From Liberibacter brunswickensis (GTDB lineage: Bacteria; Pseudomonadota; Alphaproteobacteria; Rhizobiales; Rhizobiaceae): a stretch of 64,000 nt of DNA. The DNA is taken from positions 1-64,000 of the forward strand of contig NZ_JAAEJX010000008.1 of assembly GCF_036858155.1 (NCBI RefSeq), read 5' to 3'. Made by a program: the position numbers and the translations under genes. The number at the start of each line of letters is the position of its first letter. Position 1 is the stretch's first letter. The notes beneath the pieces were generated by a model that saw only the letters and a program-made list of their open reading frames with translations, was not told the origin of the DNA and ran no database searches. Shown one piece after another: positions 9,087 to 18,210 of this stretch.

Positions 9087-9785
9087 ATGAACCTCATCGG
9101 AGCGATTCGCAAGATTATAGTGCCCATCCATTTTCATGGTTGGCCTTTTATAATATCTTTTCTAGCACTCACAATAATCGTGGGGATGTGGTCTAGTTCA
9201 TTATTATGGTTAGGAAGTATTATAACTGTTTGGTGTGCTTACTTTTTTAGGGATCCAGAAAGAGTTACACCAGTAGATCCAGATTTATTCATTAGCCCCG
9301 CTGACGGTAATGTATCTGCAATATGTGAAATAGAACCACCGCCAGAGCTAGAACTTGAAGATGGATCTATGTATCGTATTTCCATTTTTATGAGTATTTT
9401 TGACTGTCATGTAAATCGCATACCAATCAGCGGTGAAGTTGTAAGAAGTGTTCACCGTAATGGACAATTTTTAAATGCTTCTTTAGATAAAGCAAGTGAA
9501 CAAAATGAAAGACAAAGCTTAGTTCTTAAAACTATTCATGGAAAAGTTGGTGTAGTACAAATTGCTGGATTTATAGCACGTAGAATTGTTTGTTGGGTTA
9601 AGCCAACTATGAAGGTTGAAGCAGGTGCACGTTTTGGAATAATAAGATTTGGATCAAGATTAGATGTTTTTTTACCTAAGACTGCTAATATACGCGTCGA
9701 GATTGGTCAAAAAACTGTATCTGGTGAAACAATAATTGCTGAATTTAACTCGACCAAGCCCTCCCTATTAGTATGTCGCACTTAA
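9087..9785 (+). CDS. psd: Phosphatidylserine decarboxylase proenzyme
   Basis: A 232-aa pyruvoyl enzyme that makes phosphatidylethanolamine from phosphatidylserine at the inner membrane. The self-cleavage site is G189/S190 in RFGSRLDVFLP, giving a beta chain and a short alpha chain with the pyruvoyl group. The H-x-x-R-x-P region (DCHVNRIPISG) is also typical. This is the short, soluble-looking PSD-A form common in alphaproteobacteria, with two N-terminal hydrophobic segments. AAGGAG lies 10 nt before the ATG. It is followed after 32 bp by pssA, so the two steps of PE synthesis form one operon. Confidence 0.96.
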   Translation: MNLIGAIRKIIVPIHFHGWPFIISFLALTIIVGMWSSSLLWLGSIITVWCAYFFRDPERVTPVDPDLFISPADGNVSAICEIEPPPELELEDGSMYRISIFMSIFDCHVNRIPISGEVVRSVHRNGQFLNASLDKASEQNERQSLVLKTIHGKVGVVQIAGFIARRIVCWVKPTMKVEAGARFGIIRFGSRLDVFLPKTANIRVEIGQKTVSGETIIAEFNSTKPSLLVCRT

Positions 9786-9817
9786 CAGAAAGTTGTATAT
9801 AGGCAAGGAAATTTCCC

Positions 9818-10663
9818 ATGGTCAAAAAAGGGAATGACTTTTTTCTTGATGATCTTAACCTATCCGATAAGGATCAAACAGAATTTTCCAATATCCAGGA
9901 TAATAAAAATATTTTAAGAAAAAGGGAAACTATTCCTTTTAGATTTTTATTTCCTAATTTGGTAACGATTCTGGCAATATGTTCGGGATTTAGTGGAATA
10001 GGATCTGCTCTAGAAGGTAATTATGAAACTGCAGTATGTATGGTGCTTGTCGCTGCTTTTCTTGATGGAATTGATGGACGTATAGCTAGACTAATGAAAG
10101 CAACTTCAAAGTTTGGCGCACAAATGGATTCAATAGCCGATGTAATTAATTTTGGCGTTGCCCCCTCTTTAGTAACTTATATTGTTGTATTACATAAAGC
10201 TAATACTTTTGGGTGGAGCATATCTCTTATGTATACAATAGCAATAAGTTTACGTCTAGCAAGATTTAATATTATGAATGAATGCGATCATAAAGAATCA
10301 TGGCAGGATGAATATTTTGTTGGTGTTCCGGCTCCGCTCGGAGCAATACTGCTAATGCTACCATTGTATATAAATTTTTTGGGTTTTAAAATTAGTGTAA
10401 TGTATGGATATGGATCAGCAATTTATGCTATGATCATCAGCTTTTTATTATGTTCACGATTACCAATTTGGTCTGGAAAAAAAATAAATGTAAGATTTGT
10501 ATTACCAATTGTACTTTGCTCTGTAGCTTATATAGCATTCATGATACACTTCTTATGGGAAATAATAATCTTTAGCACGTTATGTTATATTATTTTTCTG
10601 CCAATTTCATTTTGTTATTGGCACAAAAGTTATGGAATTAAAGTGCAAAATAAGAAAATATAA
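9818..10663 (+). CDS. pssA: CDP-diacylglycerol-serine O-phosphatidyltransferase
   Basis: A 281-aa integral membrane enzyme that makes phosphatidylserine from CDP-diacylglycerol and serine. The CDP-alcohol phosphotransferase motif is complete: D86-G87-x2-A90-R91-x8-G100-x3-D104-x3-D108. Several hydrophobic helices follow. It is the type II PssA usual in rhizobia, with an extra hydrophilic N-terminus of about 40 residues. AAGGAAA precedes the ATG. It acts just upstream of Psd, encoded by the preceding gene. Confidence 0.95.
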   Translation: MVKKGNDFFLDDLNLSDKDQTEFSNIQDNKNILRKRETIPFRFLFPNLVTILAICSGFSGIGSALEGNYETAVCMVLVAAFLDGIDGRIARLMKATSKFGAQMDSIADVINFGVAPSLVTYIVVLHKANTFGWSISLMYTIAISLRLARFNIMNECDHKESWQDEYFVGVPAPLGAILLMLPLYINFLGFKISVMYGYGSAIYAMIISFLLCSRLPIWSGKKINVRFVLPIVLCSVAYIAFMIHFLWEIIIFSTLCYIIFLPISFCYWHKSYGIKVQNKKI

Positions 10664-10963
10664 AAGATACATAGTAAAAAACATTAAATCTAATAAATAA
10701 TTTTTATGATCATAATAACTTAGATTTTACATAATTTTGAATATAGCGAACATATATATTTATATAAAATAGTGGATAAATATATCAAATTATTTTTAAA
10801 AAGATGATTTTTTTCCTTAAAATTTAAAATTATAAATAATATTGATAGTAGTAAGTATTCTTTTATATATTGGATAAATATCTGCTAAAAAATAATGTAG
10901 AAAATTTACATAAATACTTATTATAAGCAAATAAAATATATGAAAACAGTGTAAGGGAAAAGT
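10664..10963. other. AT-rich spacer without a gene
   Basis: About 300 bp of very AT-rich sequence between pssA and the DUF218 gene. I see no ORF with a ribosome site, no tRNA and no clear terminator. Confidence 0.6.
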
Positions 10964-11545
10964 TTGCGCTATTATTGGTATAGTATTTCTATGTGTTTAA
11001 TGTTTTTTATAATAGGTTTTATATCATTTATAAACTGTGTTCAAAGAATGAGGATACCTAATCATCCACTTGTCAACGCCATCGTGGTATTAACTGGAGA
11101 AAAGATTAGAATAGAAAAATCATTTGAATTACTTGAAAACAACATAGGATCTAAAGTTTTTATATCAGGAGTTCATCATTCTGTTAGTAAGGATATTTTG
11201 ATTAAAAAAATACCTATAAAAAAAGATTTAGCAGAATGTTGCATAGATATAGGATACAAAGCACTTAATACATCAGGAAATGCTACAGAAATATCCGAAT
11301 GGGCTAAAAAACATAATTTTCATCATGTTCTCATAGTTACTCATGACTATCATATAATTAGAACATTCCTTGAATTAAATAGAGTTAATAATACCATAAA
11401 TTTTATTCCCTATCCCATAATCAGCCCTAGTGTACAAAATAATAATTTAATCTTAAATATGAGAATGTTAATAATAATTTTCATAGAATATTTGAAGATT
11501 TTACTATTATCTGTACAAAATGAATTGCATTACAATTTTTTATAG
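10964..11545 (+). CDS. YdcF/SanA-like DUF218 family membrane-anchored protein
   Basis: A 193-aa protein with one N-terminal membrane helix (about residues 4-25) and a DUF218 fold: NAIVVLTGEKIRIEKSFELL near the start and LIVTHDYHIIRTFLEL in the middle. Relatives (ElyC, SanA, YdcF) act in the envelope, some affecting peptidoglycan or lipid carrier supply. The start is a TTG at 10964 with AAGGGA about 6 nt upstream. It is followed after 23 bp by plsC, a pairing common in rhizobia. Its biochemical activity is unknown. Confidence 0.8.
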   Translation: MRYYWYSISMCLMFFIIGFISFINCVQRMRIPNHPLVNAIVVLTGEKIRIEKSFELLENNIGSKVFISGVHHSVSKDILIKKIPIKKDLAECCIDIGYKALNTSGNATEISEWAKKHNFHHVLIVTHDYHIIRTFLELNRVNNTINFIPYPIISPSVQNNNLILNMRMLIIIFIEYLKILLLSVQNELHYNFL

Positions 11546-11568
11546 CACTAATTTAAAAACATCTACAA

Positions 11569-12378
11569 ATGGATTATATGACTATGATTTTTTTGCGATC
11601 TTTAATTTTTAATATAGTATTTTTTATTCATATTTTTATAGCATCGATTATTTTTTTATTTGCATGTTGCTTTGTAAGTCGAAAGAAATGCTTACTTATT
11701 GCACAAAAATCAGCACATATAAACCAAATATTTTTAAAGTATATTACAAAAACAAATATTCAAATAGAAGGCATAGATAATATTCCAACTACAGGATGTA
11801 TTATAGCAATCAAGCACCAGTCATCTTGGGATACATTTTATTTTTTAACATGTATCAAGGATCCAATCTTTATATTAAAACACACTGTTTTTTACATACC
11901 AGTACTAGGATTTTACTTTTTAAAACAAGGCATGATCGGAGTTAAACGTAATTCAAAAAGCATTGATATGAAGAATATTATCAAACGAGCTAAAAAAGCA
12001 GTTGTAAATAATCGCCAATTGATCATATATCCTGAAGGAACACGCCGCCCTCCAGGAGATAAGCCTATTTATAAAAGAGGAATTGCACATATATATGATG
12101 CTCTATCAATTCCTGTTATCCCGATTGTCGTACATGCGGGATTGTTTTGGCCACGTAGAAAATTTATGCGTTATCCAGGAAATTTTAAAGTAAGAGTTTT
12201 AAAACCAATACCTGCTGGCATACCAAGAAAACAGTTTTTTGCAGAACTTCAAGAAAAGATGGAATATGAAAGCAATAATCTTTTGCTTGAGACAGTTCGC
12301 GATAATCCTCAATTACATCTTCCTAAATCCACAAAAAAAGCCTTAAATAACTTACAAAAGAATATAAAGTGCATTTAA
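11569..12378 (+). CDS. plsC: 1-acyl-sn-glycerol-3-phosphate acyltransferase
   Basis: A 269-aa membrane acyltransferase that converts lysophosphatidic acid to phosphatidic acid. The catalytic HX4D is H83-QSSW-D88 and the glycerol-phosphate-binding box is YPEGTR at 154-159. A hydrophobic N-terminal helix lies at about 8-33. The ATG at 11569 or the one at 11578 could be the start. It feeds the same lipid route as pssA, psd and pgsA in this window. Confidence 0.94.
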   Translation: MDYMTMIFLRSLIFNIVFFIHIFIASIIFLFACCFVSRKKCLLIAQKSAHINQIFLKYITKTNIQIEGIDNIPTTGCIIAIKHQSSWDTFYFLTCIKDPIFILKHTVFYIPVLGFYFLKQGMIGVKRNSKSIDMKNIIKRAKKAVVNNRQLIIYPEGTRRPPGDKPIYKRGIAHIYDALSIPVIPIVVHAGLFWPRRKFMRYPGNFKVRVLKPIPAGIPRKQFFAELQEKMEYESNNLLLETVRDNPQLHLPKSTKKALNNLQKNIKCI

Positions 12379-12457
12379 AATTAACTAAAATAAAATAATT
12401 CATGGTTTTCTTTATTCTGTATATTTAAAGATTTTTTTTATAGAAGAAAAAATATTT

Positions 12458-13219
12458 TTAATCTAATCCATTAGAAATAAATTTATTATTTAAAGTTGAA
12501 ACTGTTTGAGGAACTAAAATTGGAACTGGAATACGTTTAGCTTTAGATTCTATTACTGGAATCCCTTGATATAAAATTTTTCTTGCTTCTACTGCATAAA
12601 CTCCAGCAAATCCTGGCCCCAAAATATTACCGATTCTTTCAAAAACTGGCCATAATTTTAGCATAAACTTCTTATGCGTAGGAGGGAAAAAAAGGGATCT
12701 TGAAATTGTAGATACAGTAAAATTAGTTTCTTTCAAGAGAGAAATGATCTGATATAATGCGTAAGGTTGTCCTGAACCAAATGGAGTATGTTCCATACGC
12801 GTCCAACAACCACGTCGATTAGGGATAATGATAATCATACGGCCACCTGATGACAATACTCTCCATATTTCAGCCAACATTAAAAAAGGATCTTCCGCAA
12901 ACTCTAAATAATGAACCATTAAAATACAATCAATAGAAGAGTCTAAAAGTGGTAGGCTTTCTTCAAAAACCAACGCAGTTGAAGAAAAATTATCACCTGG
13001 CCAGTTTGTAGCTCCCTGACCTGCAGGCATAAATGCTAAGTTGCATTCTGTTTTCCCCTCAAAATAAGGGAAGAAAGGAACAGCATAACCTAATCCTAAC
13101 AAACGACATCCTGTAACATCATCCCATATTGTTGACAATACTTTAGATATAGCATCTTTAGTACATTCACCAAGAAAAGAACTATAAAACTGTTGAAGTT
13201 CAATGATATCAACTCGCAT
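12458..13219 (-). CDS. Class I SAM-dependent methyltransferase of the gloB neighbourhood
   Basis: A 253-aa protein with a Methyltransf_11-like fold: a degraded glycine-rich motif I (LLGLGYAVPFF, about 41-51), LPLLDSSIDCILMVHYLEFAEDP (motif II region) and EIWRVLSSGGRMIIIIPNRRG (motif III). Its gene is divergent from gloB, an arrangement conserved in rhizobia. The substrate is unknown. The start ATG follows AGGCAGAG. The C-terminal half (from about residue 170) has no motif I recognise. Confidence 0.82.
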   Translation of the reverse strand: MRVDIIELQQFYSSFLGECTKDAISKVLSTIWDDVTGCRLLGLGYAVPFFPYFEGKTECNLAFMPAGQGATNWPGDNFSSTALVFEESLPLLDSSIDCILMVHYLEFAEDPFLMLAEIWRVLSSGGRMIIIIPNRRGCWTRMEHTPFGSGQPYALYQIISLLKETNFTVSTISRSLFFPPTHKKFMLKLWPVFERIGNILGPGFAGVYAVEARKILYQGIPVIESKAKRIPVPILVPQTVSTLNNKFISNGLD

Positions 13220-13309
13220 AATACTCTGCCTAATAGATTATTTGATTATTAGTAATCGTTTTTATATTAATAATAGATTTTTATATAAAAAAATTATAGA
13301 AGAAAAAAT

Positions 13310-14080
13310 ATGAAATCACTAAATATCAATATATCCCTTTATTATGATAATTTTTGCATTCTTGTTCATAATAATGAACACCAATTAACAGCCTCTATTG
13401 ACGCTCCTGATACACACACCATTGTAAAAATGCTCAAAAAACAAAATTGGTCTCTAACACATATCTTCAATACACATTACCATATAGATCATACACGAGC
13501 TAACTTAGACCTAAAAAGAATTTTTAATTGCAAAATATTCGGACCTATAAAAGAATCAGATAAAATCCCTGGTATAGACCATGCATTTTATAACAGAGAT
13601 ACTTTTGAGTTTGGATCACATCCAGTACAAATTATAGCCACTCCAGGACATACTATCGGACACATTTGTTACCATTTTACAAAAGATCATATTCTTTTTG
13701 CAGGAGATACATTGTTTTCATTAGGATGCGGAAAAATCCTTGAAGGAAGTTATGTCGAAATGTTTGAATCATTATCAATAATAAATTCTTATCCAGATAA
13801 AACACGTATTTATTTTGGACATGAGTATACAAAAAACAATGCCAAATTCGCCTTATCTTGCGATCCTAACAATATAGAATTAAAAGAATATTATTCTAGG
13901 ATAAACATTCTACGTTCTCAAAATCTTTATACTAATCCAACGACTATATCTCTTGAGAAAAAAGTTAACCCTTTCTTACGAACAAAAAATACTTCCTTAC
14001 GTAAAAATTTAGACATGGAAAACGCAAGCGATTTAGATATTTTTACCGAACTTCGCATTCGTAAAGATCAATTTAAATAA
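13310..14080 (+). CDS. gloB: Hydroxyacylglutathione hydrolase (glyoxalase II)
   Basis: A 256-aa metallo-beta-lactamase-fold enzyme that hydrolyses S-D-lactoylglutathione in methylglyoxal detoxification. The metal motif THYHIDH is at residues 55-61, with further ligands in TPGHTIGHICYH, FAGDTLFSLGCGK and FGHEYT. Length matches the family. It is divergent from the methyltransferase gene with 90 bp between the two starts, which must hold both promoters. No strong ribosome site is seen. Confidence 0.95.
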   Translation: MKSLNINISLYYDNFCILVHNNEHQLTASIDAPDTHTIVKMLKKQNWSLTHIFNTHYHIDHTRANLDLKRIFNCKIFGPIKESDKIPGIDHAFYNRDTFEFGSHPVQIIATPGHTIGHICYHFTKDHILFAGDTLFSLGCGKILEGSYVEMFESLSIINSYPDKTRIYFGHEYTKNNAKFALSCDPNNIELKEYYSRINILRSQNLYTNPTTISLEKKVNPFLRTKNTSLRKNLDMENASDLDIFTELRIRKDQFK

Positions 14081-14384
14081 AATCTCATTACTAAATTTTT
14101 ACTATGAAACATCAAAAAAATACATATTATCCAAGAGGAGAAAAAATTTTATTATTATAACTTCTACCCTTATTATTTAGAAGATACTATAATTTCAAGG
14201 CTAAATATGATAAAATAGGACTAGCATTTTAAAAATTATCGATGTATGAATTACCGATGAGATTTATAAATATTAATATGATATCTGGTGTAATTGCTTA
14301 CATGAATTTATCGCATAATGCTATTCTGTAAATAAGAGAAAGAAAATATTTTTTCTTTCTTATCCAGATAAAAGGAGCAAAATT
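14081..14384 (+). promoter_or_regulatory. rpmB upstream region with a leader hairpin
   Basis: A gap of 304 bp with no gene. A perfect 10-bp stem lies at 14337-14346/14351-14360 (AGAAAGAAAA, loop TATT, TTTTCTTTCT), only 10 nt before the rpmB ribosome site AAAGGAG (14371-14377). It could control rpmB translation or mRNA stability, or end a leader transcript. The rest is AT-rich with no clear promoter pair. Confidence 0.4.
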
Positions 14385-14678
14385 GTGTCACGAGTTTGTG
14401 AATTAACTAAAAAAACCATCATGTCAGGCAATAAAGTTAGCCATTCTAACAATAAAACTAGAAGGTGTTTTCTCCCAAATCTTTGCAAAATTACGCTAAT
14501 TTCTGATATTATGGAACAAAAATATCATCTTCGTATTTCTAAATACGCATTGCGCTCTGTTGAACGGCAAGGAGGATTAGATCAATTCCTATTGGATTCT
14601 AAAAAAGATAATCTCTCTGATCGTATGCGTACCTTACGTAATCAAATAATAAAAAAAATGTCTGAAAAGTCTTCTTGA
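14385..14678 (+). CDS. rpmB: 50S ribosomal protein L28
   Basis: A 97-aa ribosomal protein recognised by SRVCELTKKTIMSGNKVSHS, then NKTRRCFLPNLCKITLIS and ISKYALRSVERQGGLDQFL, all typical of alphaproteobacterial bL28. It is part of the large subunit. The start is GTG at 14385, set by AAAGGAG 7 nt upstream. In rhizobia rpmB often lies near cobS/cobT and the dnaJ-like/bolA pair; here the cob genes are absent and the pair follows at once. Confidence 0.95.
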   Translation: MSRVCELTKKTIMSGNKVSHSNNKTRRCFLPNLCKITLISDIMEQKYHLRISKYALRSVERQGGLDQFLLDSKKDNLSDRMRTLRNQIIKKMSEKSS

Positions 14679-14888
14679 CAAAAAATATTTACAAACTTGG
14701 TTTATTATCACGTATTTTTTTTATTAATAAAATTACATAAATTATAATTTAGAGCATTTTAATATTGAAAATTATATTTATGTCATTGAAAATATAATGT
14801 TCCGTATTATGGTGGTTTACGAGAAAAATCGTAACAAGACAACAACTTAAGGCAACCGGAGTATTATTTATAAAGATCAGTATTCTAC

Positions 14889-15464
14889 TTAACAAAACCC
14901 AGCTTTTTTCAGTACTTTATATGCTTGTACAGCATCCTGAAAATGTTCTTTAGATCCACAGTCTCCCCCATTTACATCGGGATGATGTCTTTTCACCAAA
15001 TCTTTATATCTTTTCCTTATCTCTTCACAAGAAGAATCATAAGACAAACCCAATACTTCGAATGCGTTATACTGCAAAGAATTTAAGCAGTTTTCTGGTC
15101 TATCAGAAAAATGGCCATAAGAACCTTTCTGATCATTGAAAAATGAAGTATCTTCAGGATAACGGGTAGCATATAAATGAGTTGTCCAAGTGAAACGCTC
15201 CCCAGTTGATGCTTCTTTTTGATAACGACTAACCTCATCATTAGAAAGATCTAAAAAATAATTATATCCTTTATTGTATTTTTTAACATGATCAAGACAG
15301 AAAAGGAAAAATTGCTCCTCAGCACCACTACCTACTGGGGCACGATATTCTCCTATACATTGGCAATTATCCCATTGACATATAGAAGACTTAAGAGTTG
15401 GAGCGTTCTTTTTCTTCTTTTTACGAGTTCGAATACGATCGAAATACTTTGAATCAAGTTTCAT
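14889..15464 (-). CDS. J-domain protein with N-terminal Cys cluster
   Basis: A 191-aa protein. The C-terminal J domain (about 131-190) has the HPD tripeptide at 161-163 in KRHHPDVNGG, so it should stimulate an Hsp70 such as DnaK. The N-terminal part is basic (KKKKK at about 15-19) and holds C29, C34, C36 and C56, which could bind a metal; this is inference. It is not DnaJ itself (no G/F or CxxCxGxG domain). The gene is divergent from bolA, the conserved rhizobial arrangement of this DnaJ-like family. Confidence 0.88.
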   Translation of the reverse strand: MKLDSKYFDRIRTRKKKKKNAPTLKSSICQWDNCQCIGEYRAPVGSGAEEQFFLFCLDHVKKYNKGYNYFLDLSNDEVSRYQKEASTGERFTWTTHLYATRYPEDTSFFNDQKGSYGHFSDRPENCLNSLQYNAFEVLGLSYDSSCEEIRKRYKDLVKRHHPDVNGGDCGSKEHFQDAVQAYKVLKKAGFC

Positions 15465-15551
15465 AACGGCTACTGTAACTAACTATACAAGGTTAAAACA
15501 AGAAAACTTCTTGAGAATAATATCCACCATATAAAATGAATAGGAAACAAA

Positions 15552-15842
15552 ATGCAAACTTATCACATATCACTTATCAACAGAATAACAGAAAAAATAC
15601 GTTACGCACTATCCCCTGATTATTTACAAGTAATAGACGAAAGCCATCTTCATGTTGGACATCAACCAGGATTCAACGGATTAAATGAAACTCACATCCG
15701 TATAAAGATTGTATCCAAAAGCTTCATAGGTATAAGTCGTATTTTACGACATAAAAAAATCTATGAACTATTAAACAAAGAAATAAAAGAAGAGCTACAC
15801 GCACTATCCATAGAAGCTTTTTCTCCCGACGAAAAACATTAG
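15552..15842 (+). CDS. bolA: BolA family protein
   Basis: A 96-aa protein with the BolA fold: VIDESHLHVGHQPGFNGLNETHIRIKIVS and the RHKKIYELLNKEIKEELHALSIEAFSP helix. BolA proteins pair with monothiol glutaredoxins and bind Fe-S clusters, or act as regulators. The conserved invariant His lies in the middle of the loop HVGH. AGGAAA precedes the ATG. It is divergent from the J-domain gene with an 87-bp gap. Confidence 0.92.
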   Translation: MQTYHISLINRITEKIRYALSPDYLQVIDESHLHVGHQPGFNGLNETHIRIKIVSKSFIGISRILRHKKIYELLNKEIKEELHALSIEAFSPDEKH

Positions 15843-16237
15843 ATACTTACATTACTGTTTTTTTCTTTGTACGATCCTTTTAAAAATCACTAGTCTTAAT
15901 GATATTTTTTTTTAAATATCGATACTAATGGATATATCACTTAGTATCATAGAGCAATGTTATCTAAAATAATTTCGTACAAAAAATAGTATAATCAAGA
16001 AAATATGAACATAGAATCAAGATATCATCTCATGATTTATCCTAGCTATCTTTCTCAAAAGAGATAATATAAAAAAATAATTTCTAAAGCATTTTTTATC
16101 TTTGCCTAATATTGTTACGTAGTTGACATAATAACTATAATACTATTATCAAATATTAAATAGATTCTATTAATGAGGATCTTCAAGCACATAAATCATA
16201 AATTTTTATAGATACTAAAAAGTTATTTTAAAATATT
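15843..16237 (+). promoter_or_regulatory. Gap before xerD with a possible promoter
   Basis: A gap of 395 bp with no gene. A consensus -35 TTGACA is at 16123-16128, followed at 15 nt by TATTAT (16144-16149) or at 17 nt by TTATCA; either could serve xerD, leaving a leader of about 80 nt. The remaining sequence is AT-rich and shows nothing else. Confidence 0.35.
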
Positions 16238-17191
16238 TTGACAAAAATAAAAACGAAAATAGGACAAAATAAAGACGTCATCGGACTTTTCTTAGAAATG
16301 ATGACTTATGAAAGAGCATCTAGTATTAATACACTATCTGCTTATAAAAAAGACTTGGAAGAAATACAAATATTTCTCTGCAATTGTGGTACATCACTAT
16401 TAAAAGCTTCTGAAAATGATATTGTTTCTTATCTAAATTATCTGTCTCAAAGAGAGTTAGTCGCTAATTCTAAAAGGAGGAAAATATCTGTAATACGACA
16501 ATTCTACAATTTTCTTTGTTCTGAAGGAATTCGCAAAGATAACCCTTCTGCCACCCTTGTCCTTCCAAAAAAAAACCATACACTGCCTAAAATACTAAAC
16601 AAAAAAAACATATCAGATCTTTTACAAAGGGCTTATACAGAAGCAAAAGATCCTTCTCCAGGTCAATCGAAACGCATACGTACATTTTTATTGATAGAGT
16701 TGCTATATGCTACTGGTATGCGAGTAAGCGAGTTAGTAACACTATCCTCCCATATTCTAAACTTAAAAGAGCGTACAATGATAATTAAAGGGAAAGGTAA
16801 TAAAGAACGCATGGTTGTTCTTTCTCCTTCTGCATTGCATGCATTACAAATATACAAAGAAAATTTCTATTCTACAACAAATCTGATCGATAGCCCGTGG
16901 TTATTTCCATCATCTACCAAGAAAGGACATATATCACGTCAAGTGTTTGCAAGAGATTTAAAAAAATTAGCCAATCGTTCTGGCATTCCAACAGAAAGCA
17001 TTTCTCCACATATAATACGTCATGCATTCGCGAGTCATCTTCTTGAAGGTGGAGCTGATCTACGCACTATACAAATGCTTTTAGGTCATACAGACATATC
17101 AACAACTCAAATATACACTCACCTTTTATCAAATAAATTGCAAAAATTAATTCAAGATCATCATCCCCTTGCTAAGAAGGAAAAGAAATAA
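16238..17191 (+). CDS. xerD: Tyrosine recombinase XerD
   Basis: A 317-aa recombinase that resolves chromosome dimers at dif with XerC and FtsK. All catalytic residues are present: R162 (ATGMRVSEL), K186, H258 and R261 (PHIIRHAFASHLL), H284 (LLGHTD) and Y293 (QIYTHL). The N-terminal SAM-like core-binding domain covers about 12-100. The only start near the conserved N-terminus is TTG at 16238, with no good ribosome site. The gene is followed by accA, as in rhizobia, which favours XerD over XerC. Confidence 0.92.
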   Translation: MTKIKTKIGQNKDVIGLFLEMMTYERASSINTLSAYKKDLEEIQIFLCNCGTSLLKASENDIVSYLNYLSQRELVANSKRRKISVIRQFYNFLCSEGIRKDNPSATLVLPKKNHTLPKILNKKNISDLLQRAYTEAKDPSPGQSKRIRTFLLIELLYATGMRVSELVTLSSHILNLKERTMIIKGKGNKERMVVLSPSALHALQIYKENFYSTTNLIDSPWLFPSSTKKGHISRQVFARDLKKLANRSGIPTESISPHIIRHAFASHLLEGGADLRTIQMLLGHTDISTTQIYTHLLSNKLQKLIQDHHPLAKKEKK

Positions 17192-17240
17192 TAGAATTGG
17201 TCGTCCACTAAATATTTTTAAAATAAGAGTAAATATTAAT

Positions 17241-18194
17241 ATGCATCATTATTTTGATTTTGAACAACCAATATCTGATCTAGAAGCGAAGATTCATGAA
17301 CTTAAAAAATTATCACGAGAAAATGAGAATATTGATTGTTCCGAGGAAATTCATGAATTAGAGAAAGTAGTTTACAAAACTCTATCTGATATTTACTCAA
17401 AACTTACCCCTTGGCAAAAAACTCAAATTTCCAGGCACCCCAATAGACCCCATTATGTTGATTATGTAAATTCTCTCTTTACTCACTTTATACCTCTTGC
17501 AGGAGATCGACTATTTGGAGATGACCCAGCAATGCAAATTGGCCTTGCTAGATTTCATGGACAACCTGTCGCTATTGTAGGACAAGAAAAAGGATGTGAC
17601 ACAAAATCAAGAATCAAACATAATTTCGGTAGTCCACGCCCCGAAGGATATCGTAAGGCTATACGTCTTATGGAAATAGCTGATAGATTTAAAATACCTG
17701 TAATATCATTAGTAGATACAGCAGGAGCTTATCCTGGAATGGATGCAGAAGCACGAGGACAAGGAGAAGCAATTGCTCGTTCTACTGAGATGTGTCTTAA
17801 ATTACAAGTACCAATGATTTCTATAATTATTGGCGAAGGTGGATCTGGTGGAGCAATAGGAATAGCTGCTGCTAATTTTGTTTATATGTTAGAATATTCT
17901 ATTTACAGCGTTATTTCTCCAGAAGGTGCTGCCTCAATTCTTTGGAAAGATCCTTCTCGTGCACAACAAGCCGCTATGGCTATGAAGATAACAGCAGCTG
18001 ATTTAAAGGATCTTTCCATAATTGATGGAATTATTCCAGAACCTATAGGAGGAGCTCATAGAAATCATGCTCAAACCATTTCCTCTGTTAGCGAAGTAAT
18101 AAGTAAATTCTTATCAGAAACATCAATGTATTCTGGAAAAGAGATACGCAAACATCGACATGAAAAATATCTGAATATTGGTAGAACATTATAA
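17241..18194 (+). CDS. accA: Acetyl-CoA carboxylase carboxyltransferase subunit alpha
   Basis: A 317-aa subunit of the heteromeric acetyl-CoA carboxylase, first step of fatty acid synthesis. I start at ATG 17241, where the family N-terminus (FDFEQPISDLEAKI) begins; the frame is open further back into xerD. Conserved blocks are GDPAMQIGLARFHG, NFGSPRPEGYRKAIRLM, DTAGAYPGMDAEARGQGEAI, IGEGGSGGAIGI and SPEGAASILWKD. Gap to xerD is 49 bp. Confidence 0.96.
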   Translation: MHHYFDFEQPISDLEAKIHELKKLSRENENIDCSEEIHELEKVVYKTLSDIYSKLTPWQKTQISRHPNRPHYVDYVNSLFTHFIPLAGDRLFGDDPAMQIGLARFHGQPVAIVGQEKGCDTKSRIKHNFGSPRPEGYRKAIRLMEIADRFKIPVISLVDTAGAYPGMDAEARGQGEAIARSTEMCLKLQVPMISIIIGEGGSGGAIGIAAANFVYMLEYSIYSVISPEGAASILWKDPSRAQQAAMAMKITAADLKDLSIIDGIIPEPIGGAHRNHAQTISSVSEVISKFLSETSMYSGKEIRKHRHEKYLNIGRTL

Positions 18195-18210
18195 TCATTT
18201 AATATAATTT

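Noticed and set aside
14829..14850. TCGTAACAAG, as in the 3' part of 16S rRNA
   Set aside because: Only about ten bases agree; the sequence around it does not match rRNA and no fold follows.
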